The notes under the pieces: generated by a model
What the model saw: only the letters and a program-made list of their open reading frames with translations
What the model was told of the DNA's origin: nothing
Databases searched by the model: none
Origin: JANNHK01 sp034408875
GTDB taxonomy: Bacteria; Actinomycetota; Acidimicrobiia; IMCC26256; PALSA-610
DNA length: 40,579 nucleotides
Direction: 5' to 3'
Assembly (NCBI GenBank): GCA_034408875.1
Contig: JAWXCJ010000386.1
Coordinates: 1-40,579 of the forward strand
Shown: in pieces, positions 30,245-39,079 of the stretch
Position numbering within the stretch: the first letter of the stretch is position 1
Layout of the letters: each line of letters starts with the position of its first letter
Program-made: the position numbers and the translations under genes

Positions 30245-31522
30245 ATGCGACGCCTCTGCATCACGATCATGGCGCTGGCGGCCGGGCTGGCGGCCTGCGG
30301 TGACCCGGCCTCGACGCCAGTAGCGGGTGGCGACAACGCCGCGCCCCCCGTCGCCGAGACCCCCGAGGGCAACGAGTTGCTGTTCCTCGGCATGGGCCGC
30401 GGCGTGAAGGTGTTCGACACCGAGACCGAAGCCGTGATGCTCGACGCCGCGCCCGCGGTGCCCTCGCAGCAGGGCAACGTGGTGTTCCAGACGACCGCGC
30501 GCGCGGAAGGGACAGAGGTCGCCGCGTTCGACCCCGCGAACGGGCACGCGCTGTGGTCGACCGTGCTCGCCGAACCGGCCGAGCTGCGCATCGCGGCGCA
30601 GGACGGCAGTGCGGCCGTGCTCGGTGCGCCGCGCCCCGTCGACGGCACGATCCCCGGCCGCGTCACGACGCAGCTCACCATCGTACGCGGCGAAGACGAC
30701 ATGCAGCGCTACGACGTTCCCGGCAACGTCGAACCCGAGACGTTCTCGACCGACGCGAACAAGCTGTTCCTCATCGACTACTTACCGCCCGAGGCCCCGA
30801 CGAGCTACTCGTTGAAGTTGCTCGACCTGACGACTGGCGCAGTGGGCGAGGTATTCGACGCGCACGGCGGGCACCGCGAACCGATGCAAGGCACCGCGCG
30901 TAGGCACGTGTACTCGCCCGACGGTACGCGCCTTTACACCTACTACGAGATCCTGGGCGACCCCTACTACGAGCACCTCAAGGGCCCGTACCGCGCGTTC
31001 GTGCACGTGCTCGACCTCGAAAACGAATGGGCGCACTGCGTCGTGCTCGACGACCCGTTCGGAACGATCCCGGACACAGGCGCGACCCTGACCGTCGCAC
31101 CCGAAGGCGACTCGGTGTACGTCACCGACCCGGCGCTCGGTCTCCTGGCCGAGATCGACACCGAACTCCTACGCGTGGTGAACACCTCCGAGGTCGTCCC
31201 ACCCCAGCCCGTGTACGGCTCGGCCGCCGTCGCGACCGACGATACGGTCTTTGTCAGCTATGACAACCAGCTCCACGCTGTCGATCGCGAGTCACGAACG
31301 GCGACTCCGTTGTTCGCGGCGACGGCACCCGTGGGCGCGCTCTACGTGTCGCGGTCGGGCGAGAAGTTGTACGCGGCGTTGCCGGATCGGGTCGTGGTCT
31401 ACGACACCGCAACGTACGAACGCCTCGACGAGCTGCTCGTCGGGAAGGAACCCGTCGAGTACTTCGACCCGAGCGGGGTTCCGCTCGACGCAACCAGTGA
31501 TGTCATCAAGTGTGCGTGTTGA
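30245..31522 (+). CDS. beta-propeller-like lipoprotein
   Basis: This 425-residue protein has a lipoprotein signal with lipobox LAAC (Cys18). A Pro/Ala linker is followed by repeated strands of the kind seen in YVTN/PQQ-type propellers: VKVFDTETEAVML, VAAFDPANGHALWST, LKLLDLTTGAVGEVFDAH, VYSPDGTRLYTYYE, VYVTDPALGLLAEIDTELL, LHAVDRESRTATPLF and VVVYDTATYERLDEL. It is probably anchored outside the cytoplasmic membrane as a binding or sensing scaffold; no catalytic residues are recognised. It lies 33 bases before the ECF sigma gene and may belong to the same envelope-stress unit. Confidence 0.8.
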   Translation: MRRLCITIMALAAGLAACGDPASTPVAGGDNAAPPVAETPEGNELLFLGMGRGVKVFDTETEAVMLDAAPAVPSQQGNVVFQTTARAEGTEVAAFDPANGHALWSTVLAEPAELRIAAQDGSAAVLGAPRPVDGTIPGRVTTQLTIVRGEDDMQRYDVPGNVEPETFSTDANKLFLIDYLPPEAPTSYSLKLLDLTTGAVGEVFDAHGGHREPMQGTARRHVYSPDGTRLYTYYEILGDPYYEHLKGPYRAFVHVLDLENEWAHCVVLDDPFGTIPDTGATLTVAPEGDSVYVTDPALGLLAEIDTELLRVVNTSEVVPPQPVYGSAAVATDDTVFVSYDNQLHAVDRESRTATPLFAATAPVGALYVSRSGEKLYAALPDRVVVYDTATYERLDELLVGKEPVEYFDPSGVPLDATSDVIKCAC

Positions 31523-31555
31523 CCAGAGTCCGGGAAGGTGGGGGAGAATGCGACC

Positions 31556-32092
31556 GTGGAAGAGCCGGATCCCCGGCTGATCCGCGCCGCGGCCGCCGGC
31601 GACCACGACGCGTTCTCCGAACTCGTACGGGCGTGGCAGGTACCGGTGTTGCGGTACCTGGAACGGTTGCTGGGCGACCGGACCGTCGCGGAGGACGTCG
31701 CGCAGGAAGCGTTCCTGCGCTGCTACGTGCATCTCGGCCGGTACACGTTCACGGGCAAGTTCTCCACGTGGCTGATCAGCATCGCGCACAACGCCGCGAT
31801 CGACGCGGTGCGAAAGCGCGCACGCGGGGACCGGGCGACGGCGCGACTCCCACCACCGCGCCCGTCGTCCGACCCCGTGGCCCGGCTCGAGATTGCCGAG
31901 GCGCTGGCCGCACTACCGGTGAAGTTGCGGTCCGCGCTGCTCTTGGTGGAGGTCATCGGGTTGCGCTACCGCGAGGCGGCCGAAGTGCTCGGGGTGCCCG
32001 AGGGAACCGTGAAAAGCCGCGTGTCGCACGCACGCGAACGCGTCGTCGCCTGGTACGCGAGTGGAGAGGGTGAGTCGGATGCGCTGCGGTGA
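31556..32092 (+). CDS. ECF-type RNA polymerase sigma factor
   Basis: This 178-residue protein starts at GTG 31556, with GGGGGAG 9 bases upstream; a GTG at 31538 is an alternative that would overlap that site. Sigma region 2 is visible as LLGDRTVAEDVAQEAFLRCY and YTFTGKFSTWLISIAHNAAID. A short Pro-rich linker leads to region 4, LPVKLRSALLLVEVIGLRYR followed by EAAEVLGVPEGTVKSRVSHA. It directs RNA polymerase to an alternative promoter set. The stop overlaps by 14 bases with the start of the zinc anti-sigma factor, the normal partner. Confidence 0.92.
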   Translation: MEEPDPRLIRAAAAGDHDAFSELVRAWQVPVLRYLERLLGDRTVAEDVAQEAFLRCYVHLGRYTFTGKFSTWLISIAHNAAIDAVRKRARGDRATARLPPPRPSSDPVARLEIAEALAALPVKLRSALLLVEVIGLRYREAAEVLGVPEGTVKSRVSHARERVVAWYASGEGESDALR

Positions 32093-33938
32093 CGCGCGTC
32101 CGGACCTGTCGGCGCTCCTCGACGACGAGCTCGCGCCCGAACGCGCCGACGCCGTGCGCGAGCACGTCGCATCGTGCGCGCCGTGCACGCGCTACGAACG
32201 CGACATCCACACGCTCCGCACCCGGCTCCGCATCGCACCGGTCGAGCATGTCGTCGACATCGAGCCGCTCGTGCGCGTCCGGCTCGACGAGCGCGCACCG
32301 GAACGCCGCCCCCGTACCGTCAGTCTCCTGTCGATCGCCGCGGCGTTCGTCGCCGCGTTCGTCGCCGGTGCCACCTTTGTGCAGATCACCGGAAACCCCG
32401 AGCCCGTCGGCGCCCGCGACCTCTCCGACGCCGTGCTCGTCGCGCAAGCGTCGATCGAGAGCCTCGAAGCGGACGTGACCGTCGTCGAACGCGGGTTCCA
32501 CCCCGACGTGCCGGAGCGCACATTTGTCGGCACGATCGCGTACCGGGCTCCCGAATCGCTCGCCCTGGAACTGCGCGACACCACGGCGTACCCGTCGGAC
32601 GAGTGGGTACGCGACGACGTCACTCTCGTGGTCGACGGCGACCGCTCGTGGGAGCGCGCGGTCGTGCGGTGCCCCCGCGAGGCCTTGCCCGGGTGCACAC
32701 CCCGAGCGCCGCGTACCCGGGCCCTGGTCGGACGGGACCCGTTCTCCGACACCGGGCCCGCGCCCCTCGACCTCGTCGTACCGGTCGGCAGCTTCGGGCG
32801 CAGCGGCGCGGTCGAAGACCTCGGGCAGGACCGCATCGACGGCCGCTCGGTCGTCGGCGTGCGCGTCACGGCCGCGCAGGTCGAGCCGCTCCTCGGCGGG
32901 TTACGGTCGCGCGGCAATGCGCGTGAGATCCACCCGACCGACGTCGTCGACCTGTGGCTCGACAACGAGGTGCTCGTTCCCGTAGCGCTCGACGTGCGCG
33001 CCGCGCCGACCACCGAGCGGTCGGAGTGGGCGGCGCGGCGCGGCTACGACGACGCCGACGGCGTGATCGTCGGGGTGCGGTGGACGAACATCCGCGTCGA
33101 TGCCGCCGTCACGGGCGACGCGTTCGCGAACATTCCGACGGATGCGATCACGCGTGACGCGGGCTTTGCCACCACCCCGGTGACGCTCGCCGCGCCCACC
33201 TGGCTCCCACCCGGCATGGAACCGGCGCGCGCCGGCGTCGTGCGCGGCGAGGGTGGACCCGAGGTGGAGCTGCGGGCGTGGTCCGACGGCCGGGCGTGGG
33301 TCAAGGTCGCGGCGACGACCCAGTGGCCGGGCGGGCGACTCTTCGGCGACCTCGGCCCGGTCGTGCGCGAGATCGCGGTCGGCGCCGGTGTCGGTTATCT
33401 CGACGAGCGGGGCGAGCGCGTCGCCGTCCACGGTTCGGACGGCGACGTCGTCGTCACCGGGAGCATTGCGACCGACGACCTCGTCCGTGTTGCGGCGTCG
33501 CTCGCGGTCGGAGGAGTTCCGGTCCCGCTCGACTGGTACGAAGCCGCAACCGTTTCCCTCGACGACGTGCAGGGCGGCGCGCTGCTCGTCGCGACCGACT
33601 CCGGCGAACCCGCGGTCCGCCGGACGGGTGACACAGTGACGCTCGCGTACGCGGGCCCCGGCGCGCGCGGGTTCCTTGTTGTCGAGGCGCCCGGCGCGCA
33701 GCTCGGTCCGCCGTTCGATCCCGACGCGCGCTCAATCGATGTGCGGGACACGACGGGGCGCTGGAGCCCGCGGCTCGGCACCCTCGAGTGGGTCGAGGAC
33801 AGCCGTGCGGACGCCGCGGAGCCACGGACGGCGCAGCGAGGGAGCCATGAGCGGGTCGTCGTGTCGATCACGAGCCGCACGCTCGGTCTCGGCGAACTCG
33901 TAGCGCTCGCCGAAACAATGACCGGCGCACGCCCATGA
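32079..33938 (+). CDS. zinc-binding anti-sigma factor with very large extracytoplasmic domain
   Basis: This 619-residue protein starts at ATG 32079, with GAGAGGG 8 bases upstream. The N-terminal zf-HC2/ZAS motif is His29-x3-Cys33-x2-Cys36. One transmembrane helix lies at about 80-101 (SLLSIAAAFVAAFVAGATFV). The remaining roughly 515 residues are outside the membrane: first a LolA/LppX-like region (SLEADVTVVERGF, FVGTIAYRAPESLALEL, a pair of cysteines near CPREALPGC), then a second part with no family I can name. Typical anti-sigmas of this class have about 100-300 residues, so the outer part is exceptional and may be a ligand sensor. It should hold the preceding sigma factor inactive. Confidence 0.85.
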   Translation: MRCGDARPDLSALLDDELAPERADAVREHVASCAPCTRYERDIHTLRTRLRIAPVEHVVDIEPLVRVRLDERAPERRPRTVSLLSIAAAFVAAFVAGATFVQITGNPEPVGARDLSDAVLVAQASIESLEADVTVVERGFHPDVPERTFVGTIAYRAPESLALELRDTTAYPSDEWVRDDVTLVVDGDRSWERAVVRCPREALPGCTPRAPRTRALVGRDPFSDTGPAPLDLVVPVGSFGRSGAVEDLGQDRIDGRSVVGVRVTAAQVEPLLGGLRSRGNAREIHPTDVVDLWLDNEVLVPVALDVRAAPTTERSEWAARRGYDDADGVIVGVRWTNIRVDAAVTGDAFANIPTDAITRDAGFATTPVTLAAPTWLPPGMEPARAGVVRGEGGPEVELRAWSDGRAWVKVAATTQWPGGRLFGDLGPVVREIAVGAGVGYLDERGERVAVHGSDGDVVVTGSIATDDLVRVAASLAVGGVPVPLDWYEAATVSLDDVQGGALLVATDSGEPAVRRTGDTVTLAYAGPGARGFLVVEAPGAQLGPPFDPDARSIDVRDTTGRWSPRLGTLEWVEDSRADAAEPRTAQRGSHERVVVSITSRTLGLGELVALAETMTGARP

Positions 33939-35080
33939 GGCGGGCGGCACTCATGATCGCGGTGGTTCTCGTGGGCACGGTGCTCGGCGCGTGCACGATG
34001 CTGGTCGTCGACGACACCGATGCGGGTGCCCCGTTCGTAGCCGAGGCAACGCCCGGCACGGCGTCAGCCGCAGTCAACTCGCCGCCCGTGCTGCTGGTGT
34101 GGACCCCCGACGGACTCGCTCCCGGCCTCGCGGCGGGAGTCGACGCGCTTCCGGCGGCGACGCGAGTCACCGAAGTGCGCGGGGACCTCGTCGAGATGAT
34201 CGATCCGGCGGCGCCCGCCGGATACGTGACTCCTCTCGACGCGTTGTCGATCGACCCCGTCGGCTACGCGTCGTTCCTGCCCAAGGGTGCGGCCGCGACG
34301 ATCGCGACCCTGAGCCCGGGCGAGGCCGTGATCGGTGAGACGTCGGCCCGGTTGCGCCGGATCGGAGCGGGCGGGTCGCTCGACCTCGCGGACGGGACGA
34401 CAGCGCGCATCGTGAGCGTGCTCGACGACGCGCTCGTCGGCGCCGCCGAACTCGTCGTCGCGCACGACACGCTGCCCGCGATCGTGACACCCCGCTTCCT
34501 CCTCGTCGCGTACGACGGGCCGCGAGAAGCGATCGAACGCGAGATCCGTGAACTCCTTCCTCCCGGTATCGCGGTGCGTTTCCGCGCGCCGGGCGAGACG
34601 CCCCTCATGCGCCACGGCGATGCCGTGCTCCCGCAGGCCACCGTCAAGGAGCAGTTCGGCGAGTTCTCGTATCGCCACGGCGCGGGTGGCGACGGGCGCG
34701 AACTCGAACTCGACCCGGCGTGGGAGCGCGACCACATCGTCGAGGCCGAGATGCCCATCCTCGGCACGGTCCGCTGCCACCGGGCGATCGTCGACGAACT
34801 GCGCGCCGCGCTCGTCGACCTCGAACAGCGCAACCTCGCCTACTTGGTGGCCGCCGACGGCTACCGCGGGTGCTTCGTGCCCCGCCTCGTTGCGGTCGAC
34901 GGGGGTGTGTCCCGCCACGCGTGGGGTGTCGCGCTCGACGTCAACTGGCCCAAGAACCGCGAAGGCGAACTGGGCACGCAGGACCCGCGCCTCGTCGACA
35001 CCATGACAGCCCACGGTTTCACGTGGGGCGGGCCGTGGCTCGTGCCCGACCCGGCGCATTTCGAGTGGGTCGCGATCTGA
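33935..35080 (+). CDS. M15-type (VanY/D-Ala-D-Ala carboxypeptidase-like) peptidase lipoprotein
   Basis: This 381-residue protein overlaps the anti-sigma stop by ATGA. The lipobox is LGAC with Cys20. The N-terminal half is a domain of unknown type rich in beta-strands. The C-terminal third carries the M15 zinc-peptidase motif: His328-x6-Asp335 in SRHAWGVALDVNW, and His375 in PDPAHFEWV, with GYRGCFVPRL before it. It probably cleaves D-amino-acid-containing peptide bonds of peptidoglycan on the outer face of the membrane. Coupling to an ECF sigma/anti-sigma pair suggests envelope-stress-linked wall remodelling, by inference. Confidence 0.85.
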   Translation: MRRAALMIAVVLVGTVLGACTMLVVDDTDAGAPFVAEATPGTASAAVNSPPVLLVWTPDGLAPGLAAGVDALPAATRVTEVRGDLVEMIDPAAPAGYVTPLDALSIDPVGYASFLPKGAAATIATLSPGEAVIGETSARLRRIGAGGSLDLADGTTARIVSVLDDALVGAAELVVAHDTLPAIVTPRFLLVAYDGPREAIEREIRELLPPGIAVRFRAPGETPLMRHGDAVLPQATVKEQFGEFSYRHGAGGDGRELELDPAWERDHIVEAEMPILGTVRCHRAIVDELRAALVDLEQRNLAYLVAADGYRGCFVPRLVAVDGGVSRHAWGVALDVNWPKNREGELGTQDPRLVDTMTAHGFTWGGPWLVPDPAHFEWVAI

Positions 35081-35088
35081 GGTGTGGG

Positions 35089-35101
35089 TAGCGTCTCCGG
35101 C
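35089..35101 (+). promoter_or_regulatory. putative -10 element for the TetR gene
   Basis: TAGCGT at 35089-35094 is followed by 7 bases and GTG 35102, with no ribosome site. The identical GTGGGTAGCGT string occurs before the lipoprotein start at 21083. Confidence 0.45.
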
Positions 35102-35662
35102 GTGCTCTCTCCGGAGAAGATCGTCGATGCCACCCTGGCCGCGATCGACGAGAACGGAATCGAAGGGGTCTCCCTACGCGACGTGACGAACCGCCTGGGC
35201 GTGACGCCGCCCGCGCTCTACGACCACTTCGACGGCAAGGACGCGCTGCTGCGCGCCGTGGCCGACCGGATGTATCGCGACCTGGGCGCGCAACTCGGTG
35301 CCGCCGGTGGCACCGACCTCGAACGCGCGATCCGTGGATTCCGGGCCTACGCCGCGATGGCCCGTGCCCATCCCCGCCGGTACGGGTTGTTGCTGCGCTA
35401 CCCGCCGCCCGCGGTGAGCGTGGCCGACAGTGGTTCGGAACTCGCGTCGGCCGGGACCGCGTACGACCTCGGGGCGGGACCGGTACGCGACGCGATCACC
35501 GCGGGGGCGTTGCCGCCCGCCGACCTCACACTCGCGCCGCTCGTGACGTGGGCCATGGCGCACGGCATCGCGACGTTGCTGGTGCACGGGCACTTCGACG
35601 ATGCGACCGCCGATCGTCTGGTCGAGGAAGCCATCGTCGTGCTCTTCGGGAGCGCGACCTAG
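35102..35662 (+). CDS. TetR family transcriptional regulator
   Basis: This 186-residue protein, read from GTG 35102, has an N-terminal TetR HTH: PEKIVDATLAAIDENGIEGV, then SLRDVTNRLGVTPPALYDHF with the recognition helix and DGKDALLRAVAD. The C-terminal part is helical, for ligand binding and dimerisation. GTG 35084 is an alternative start, but the -10 geometry favours 35102. It probably represses genes nearby, perhaps the convergent Liv transporter or the catabolic cluster; no target is shown by sequence. Its stop and the LivF stop share the bases CTAG at 35659-35662. Confidence 0.88.
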   Translation: MLSPEKIVDATLAAIDENGIEGVSLRDVTNRLGVTPPALYDHFDGKDALLRAVADRMYRDLGAQLGAAGGTDLERAIRGFRAYAAMARAHPRRYGLLLRYPPPAVSVADSGSELASAGTAYDLGAGPVRDAITAGALPPADLTLAPLVTWAMAHGIATLLVHGHFDDATADRLVEEAIVVLFGSAT

Positions 35663-36372
35663 TCCCCGACCTCACCGTCGAGATACGCGAATTCGAGCCG
35701 CGTGAGGTCGGCGCGCAGCTCAGCCGCGGGTTCGTCGAGCACGAGTCGGCCGCGTGCGAGCACGAGTACCCGGTCGGCGATCTCCAGCGCGAGGTGGACG
35801 TGTTGCTCGACGAGTATCACGGCCGCACCGTCTTCGGCGGCCGCGCGGACGGCGGGCAACAATGACCGGGCGACGATAGGGGCGAGGCCGAGCGTCATCT
35901 CGTCGACGAGCAGCACACGCGGCCGCCGTTGCAACGCGCGCGCGAGCGCGAGCATCTGCTGCTCGCCGCCCGAGAGCAGGCCCGCGGCCCGCCGCGGGAT
36001 CGCGCGCAGTGCGGGGAACGTGTCGAGCGCGGTGTCGGTCGCGGCGCGCCCGCCGCGCGGGCGGGCCAGGCGGAGGTTCTCGGCGACGGTGAGCTGCGTG
36101 AACAGGCCGCGGTCGTCGGAGACGAGCGCGAGGCCGCGGCGGGCGAGGATATGGGGCCGCCGGGTGTCGACGTTGCGTCCGAGCACTTCGACGCGACCCG
36201 CGAGCGTCGGCTGGAGGCCGCTGATCGCGCGCAACAGGGTCGTCTTGCCCGCGCCGTTGGCGCCGAATAGGGCGACGATCTCGCCCGGCTTCACCGCGAA
36301 CGAGATGTCGCGCACGACGGGGACGCCGCCGTATCCGGCCGCGACGTCTGTCAGCACGAGCGGCGCGCTCAT
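35659..36372 (-). CDS. livF: branched-chain amino acid type ABC transporter ATP-binding protein (LivF-like)
   Basis: This 237-residue ABC ATPase has Walker A GANGAGKTT, a Q-loop region VSDDRGLFTQLTVAENL, signature LSGGE, Walker B VLLVDEMTLGLAP and the H-loop in VILVEQHV. The SDDR and VEQ segments are typical of LivF. It energises uptake by the fused permease with LivG. It is last of four overlapping minus-strand genes; ATG 36372 overlaps the LivG stop by ATGA. The substrate need not be an amino acid, as Liv-type systems also import other carboxylates and amides. Confidence 0.9.
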   Translation of the reverse strand: MSAPLVLTDVAAGYGGVPVVRDISFAVKPGEIVALFGANGAGKTTLLRAISGLQPTLAGRVEVLGRNVDTRRPHILARRGLALVSDDRGLFTQLTVAENLRLARPRGGRAATDTALDTFPALRAIPRRAAGLLSGGEQQMLALARALQRRPRVLLVDEMTLGLAPIVARSLLPAVRAAAEDGAAVILVEQHVHLALEIADRVLVLARGRLVLDEPAAELRADLTRLEFAYLDGEVGD

Positions 36373-37133
36373 GGTTCCTCACCGACCGCGGTGCCGAGGT
36401 ACGCCTCGACGAGCGCGGGGTGGATGCGTACGGCGCCGGGCGGCCCGTGCACGATCACGGCACCGAAGTCGAGCACGTAGACGACATCGCACACCGAGAA
36501 CACGAGGTCGACGTCGTGGTCGACGAGCAGGACCGACGCGCCGTGCGCCACGATCGCCCGGAGGTGGTCGCCGAGCCGGGCCCGGTCGGCGGGGTCGAGT
36601 CCGGCCGCGGGTTCGTCGAGCAGGACGAGGCGGGGTGCGGCGGCGAGGGCGCGGGCAATGCCGACGAGGCGGCGGGTGCCGTGGGGGAGTTCGCGCGCGG
36701 GCGTGCTCCGGCAGTGGTCGAGCCCGAGGAGTTCGAGCGGCTGCTCGACGCGCTCGTTGCGCCGCACGCGTCGCCACGGTTTGCACGCGTCGGTCAACAG
36801 GTCCCGCACGCCGGGTCGCTCGGCCGCGACGCGAAGTTGGTCCTCGACCGAAAGGTCCTCGAACAGCGCCCCGCCCTGGAACGTGCGGGCCAGGCCGGCT
36901 CGGGCGCGGGCGTGCGGTGACAGCGTGTCGAGGGACCGTCCTTCGAATGCCACCGTCCCCGCGGCTCGCGCGAAGCCCGTCACCGCGTCGATGAACGTCG
37001 TCTTGCCCGCGCCGTTCGGGCCGATCAGGCCGACCAGCGAGCCCGCGCCGACCTCCAGGTCGACGCCGTCGAGCGCGACGACACCGCCGTACCGGACGGT
37101 CAGGCCGCGTACGTCGAGCAGCGGTGTGGTCAT
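36369..37133 (-). CDS. livG: branched-chain amino acid type ABC transporter ATP-binding protein (LivG-like)
   Basis: This 254-residue protein starts at ATG 37133, overlapping the permease stop (ATGA). Walker A is GPNGAGKTT, the Q-loop lies in ARTFQGGALFEDLSVEDQ, Walker B is LVLLDEPAAGLDP and the H-loop is in LLVDHDVDLVFSVCD. The signature reads LPHGTRRLVGIARAL, weaker than the usual LSYGQQR. The FQ and DHD segments are typical of LivG. A much longer open frame upstream on this strand is a shadow of the permease. Confidence 0.9.
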   Translation of the reverse strand: MTTPLLDVRGLTVRYGGVVALDGVDLEVGAGSLVGLIGPNGAGKTTFIDAVTGFARAAGTVAFEGRSLDTLSPHARARAGLARTFQGGALFEDLSVEDQLRVAAERPGVRDLLTDACKPWRRVRRNERVEQPLELLGLDHCRSTPARELPHGTRRLVGIARALAAAPRLVLLDEPAAGLDPADRARLGDHLRAIVAHGASVLLVDHDVDLVFSVCDVVYVLDFGAVIVHGPPGAVRIHPALVEAYLGTAVGEEP

Positions 37134-39034
37134 CGGCGGCGGATCCTGGCCAACGATCCCACGATGCCGTTCGGGAACAGGACCGCCGCCGCGACCAGCG
37201 CCAGCCCGGCCGTCGCGAGTTGGTAGCGCGACGCGCCGTCGTCGATGCGATCGAGCGCGACGGTGAGGATCCCGCCGCTCGCGAGCACCCCGGCGAGCAG
37301 CGCCCCGGCGGGCGCGGCGATGCCCGAGAGGTAGGTGAAGGCGAGCAGCGTCAGCGACGCGAGGACGGCGAACGACGACGGCGAGAGGATCTGGCGCTCG
37401 TACGCGAGCAGCGTGCCGCCGATACCGGCGAGGAACGCGGAGACGCCGAACGCGCTGATCTTGGCGCCGACGACGTTGATGCCGGCCGCGGCGGCCGCCC
37501 GCTCGTCGGCGCGCACCGCGAGCCACGCCCGGCCCGTCGCGCCCCGCCGGAGGCCGACGACGGCCAGCGTGCAGACGACGAGCACCACGATGCACACGAT
37601 CCCGAACGCGGCACGCGGGTAGTCCGTGCCGCGCGCGGCGATGCCGACGTCGATGCCGAACAGTTCGGGTGGCGGCACGCGACTTCCCGCCGCGCCGCCG
37701 GTGAACCAGGTCCACTTGAAGATCAGCTCTTCGATCACGACCGCGGCCGCGAGCGTCGCGATCGCGAGGTCGAGACCGCGTACGCGCACGGCGGGTATTG
37801 CGACCAGCACACCGACGGTCGTCGCGACGGCCGCGCCCGCGAGGGCGTCGAACGGGAACCCGAAGCCGGCGTCGTTCGCGAAGCGCACCATCGCGAACGC
37901 GGCGACACCGGCGAACGCGTACGGCGCGAGCGAGATCTGGCCGACGAATCCGGTGACGACGACGACCGAGAGCGCGAGCACCGCGGTGATCGTCGAGATG
38001 ATGATGCCGAGCCGCCAGTCGCCGTCGAGTACGAGGAGCCCGGAGACGGCAATACCGCCGACGACGAGTACGCCGACGCCCGTCCACCTGGGGTCGGGCG
38101 ACTCGGGCAGCGATCGGGTCGGCGGGCGCCCGCGGTGCGGCAACCGGGAACCGCCGACGAGCAGCGTGAGCAGGATTACCAGGAACGGCACGCCTTGCTG
38201 GAGGCCGATCTCGGGCAGCCACGCGTGGTCGGCCTGCAGGTTGAGGATCTCCGACTGCGCCATGCCGATCGCGAGTCCGACCGCGGTCGCGACGACGAAC
38301 GAGTTGAATCGGGCCACGAGCGCGGCCGCGACCGCGGGCACGATCAGCAGGCTCGTCCCCGCGGGGTCGAGGCGCACGACGGGCGCGGCGAGGATGATCG
38401 CGAGGGCCGCGAGCATCGAGGCGAGCGCCCAGTTCGCGACGCCGTACGCGTCGGGCGACAGCCCGATCTGGATGGCACCCTCTTCATGTTCGGCCGTGGC
38501 GCGGGTCGCGAGCCCGAAGCGGGTGTACCGGTATGCCAGCCACAGCACGCCGGTGAGCACGAGCGCGACCGCGAGCAGCAGGAACCGGTCGAGGGGCACC
38601 GACGCGCCCGCGAAGTCGACGACGGTCGCGTCGAGCACGTTGCGGATCACCAGCGCGGTTGCACCGCGCGCACCGAACCGGAGGTCGATCAGCGCGATGA
38701 AGTAGAGGAGCAAGCCGAGCGACGCGACGACGCGGGCCAACGCCGGCGCGCGCCGCAACGGACGGAACACGAGCCCGTAGATCAGCGCGCCGAGCGCGGC
38801 CGCCAATGCGAGGCATGTGACCATCGCCGTGAACACGGTCGGCCGGTCGACGATCGCCACCCGGTCGGGGAGGCCGAGGAGGGGGAGGACGAGCTCGCCC
38901 GTCGCGCGGAGTTCGTAGAACGCGAACGCGACGTACATGCCGAGTGCGGCGTGGGCGAAGTTGACCGTGCCGCTCGCCTTGTAGGTGAGGACGACCCCGA
39001 GCGCGAGGATCGCGACGACCGAACCGCCACCCAA
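37130..39034 (-). CDS. fused LivH-LivM branched-chain amino acid type permease
   Basis: This protein of about 634 residues joins two permeases. Residues 1 to about 300 are LivH-like (GVVLTYKASGTVNFAHAALG; ATRATAEHEEGAIQIGLSPDA). After a linker with PHRGRPPTRSLPES, residues about 320-634 are LivM-like (GFVGQISLAPYAFAGVAAF; RAWLAVRADERAAAAAGINV; AFTYLSGIAAPAGALLAG). About 18 hydrophobic segments result. TTG 39034 is the first accepted start, but 11 codons upstream continue the first helix (SSHFTFLLLG) back to the substrate-binding protein's TAG. No ATG, GTG or TTG occurs there, only GTC and ATC. The true start may be non-canonical at 39070 or 39067. Confidence 0.88.
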   Translation of the reverse strand: MGGGSVVAILALGVVLTYKASGTVNFAHAALGMYVAFAFYELRATGELVLPLLGLPDRVAIVDRPTVFTAMVTCLALAAALGALIYGLVFRPLRRAPALARVVASLGLLLYFIALIDLRFGARGATALVIRNVLDATVVDFAGASVPLDRFLLLAVALVLTGVLWLAYRYTRFGLATRATAEHEEGAIQIGLSPDAYGVANWALASMLAALAIILAAPVVRLDPAGTSLLIVPAVAAALVARFNSFVVATAVGLAIGMAQSEILNLQADHAWLPEIGLQQGVPFLVILLTLLVGGSRLPHRGRPPTRSLPESPDPRWTGVGVLVVGGIAVSGLLVLDGDWRLGIIISTITAVLALSVVVVTGFVGQISLAPYAFAGVAAFAMVRFANDAGFGFPFDALAGAAVATTVGVLVAIPAVRVRGLDLAIATLAAAVVIEELIFKWTWFTGGAAGSRVPPPELFGIDVGIAARGTDYPRAAFGIVCIVVLVVCTLAVVGLRRGATGRAWLAVRADERAAAAAGINVVGAKISAFGVSAFLAGIGGTLLAYERQILSPSSFAVLASLTLLAFTYLSGIAAPAGALLAGVLASGGILTVALDRIDDGASRYQLATAGLALVAAAVLFPNGIVGSLARIRRR

Positions 39035-39079
39035 GCCGAGCAGCAGGAACGTGAAGTGGCTGGAGATGACGGTTCCCGG

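Noticed and set aside
35102..35662. The TetR gene as the KstR-like repressor for the 26248 site
   Set aside because: It is 9 kb away and next to other genes, and nothing in the sequence shows its DNA target.
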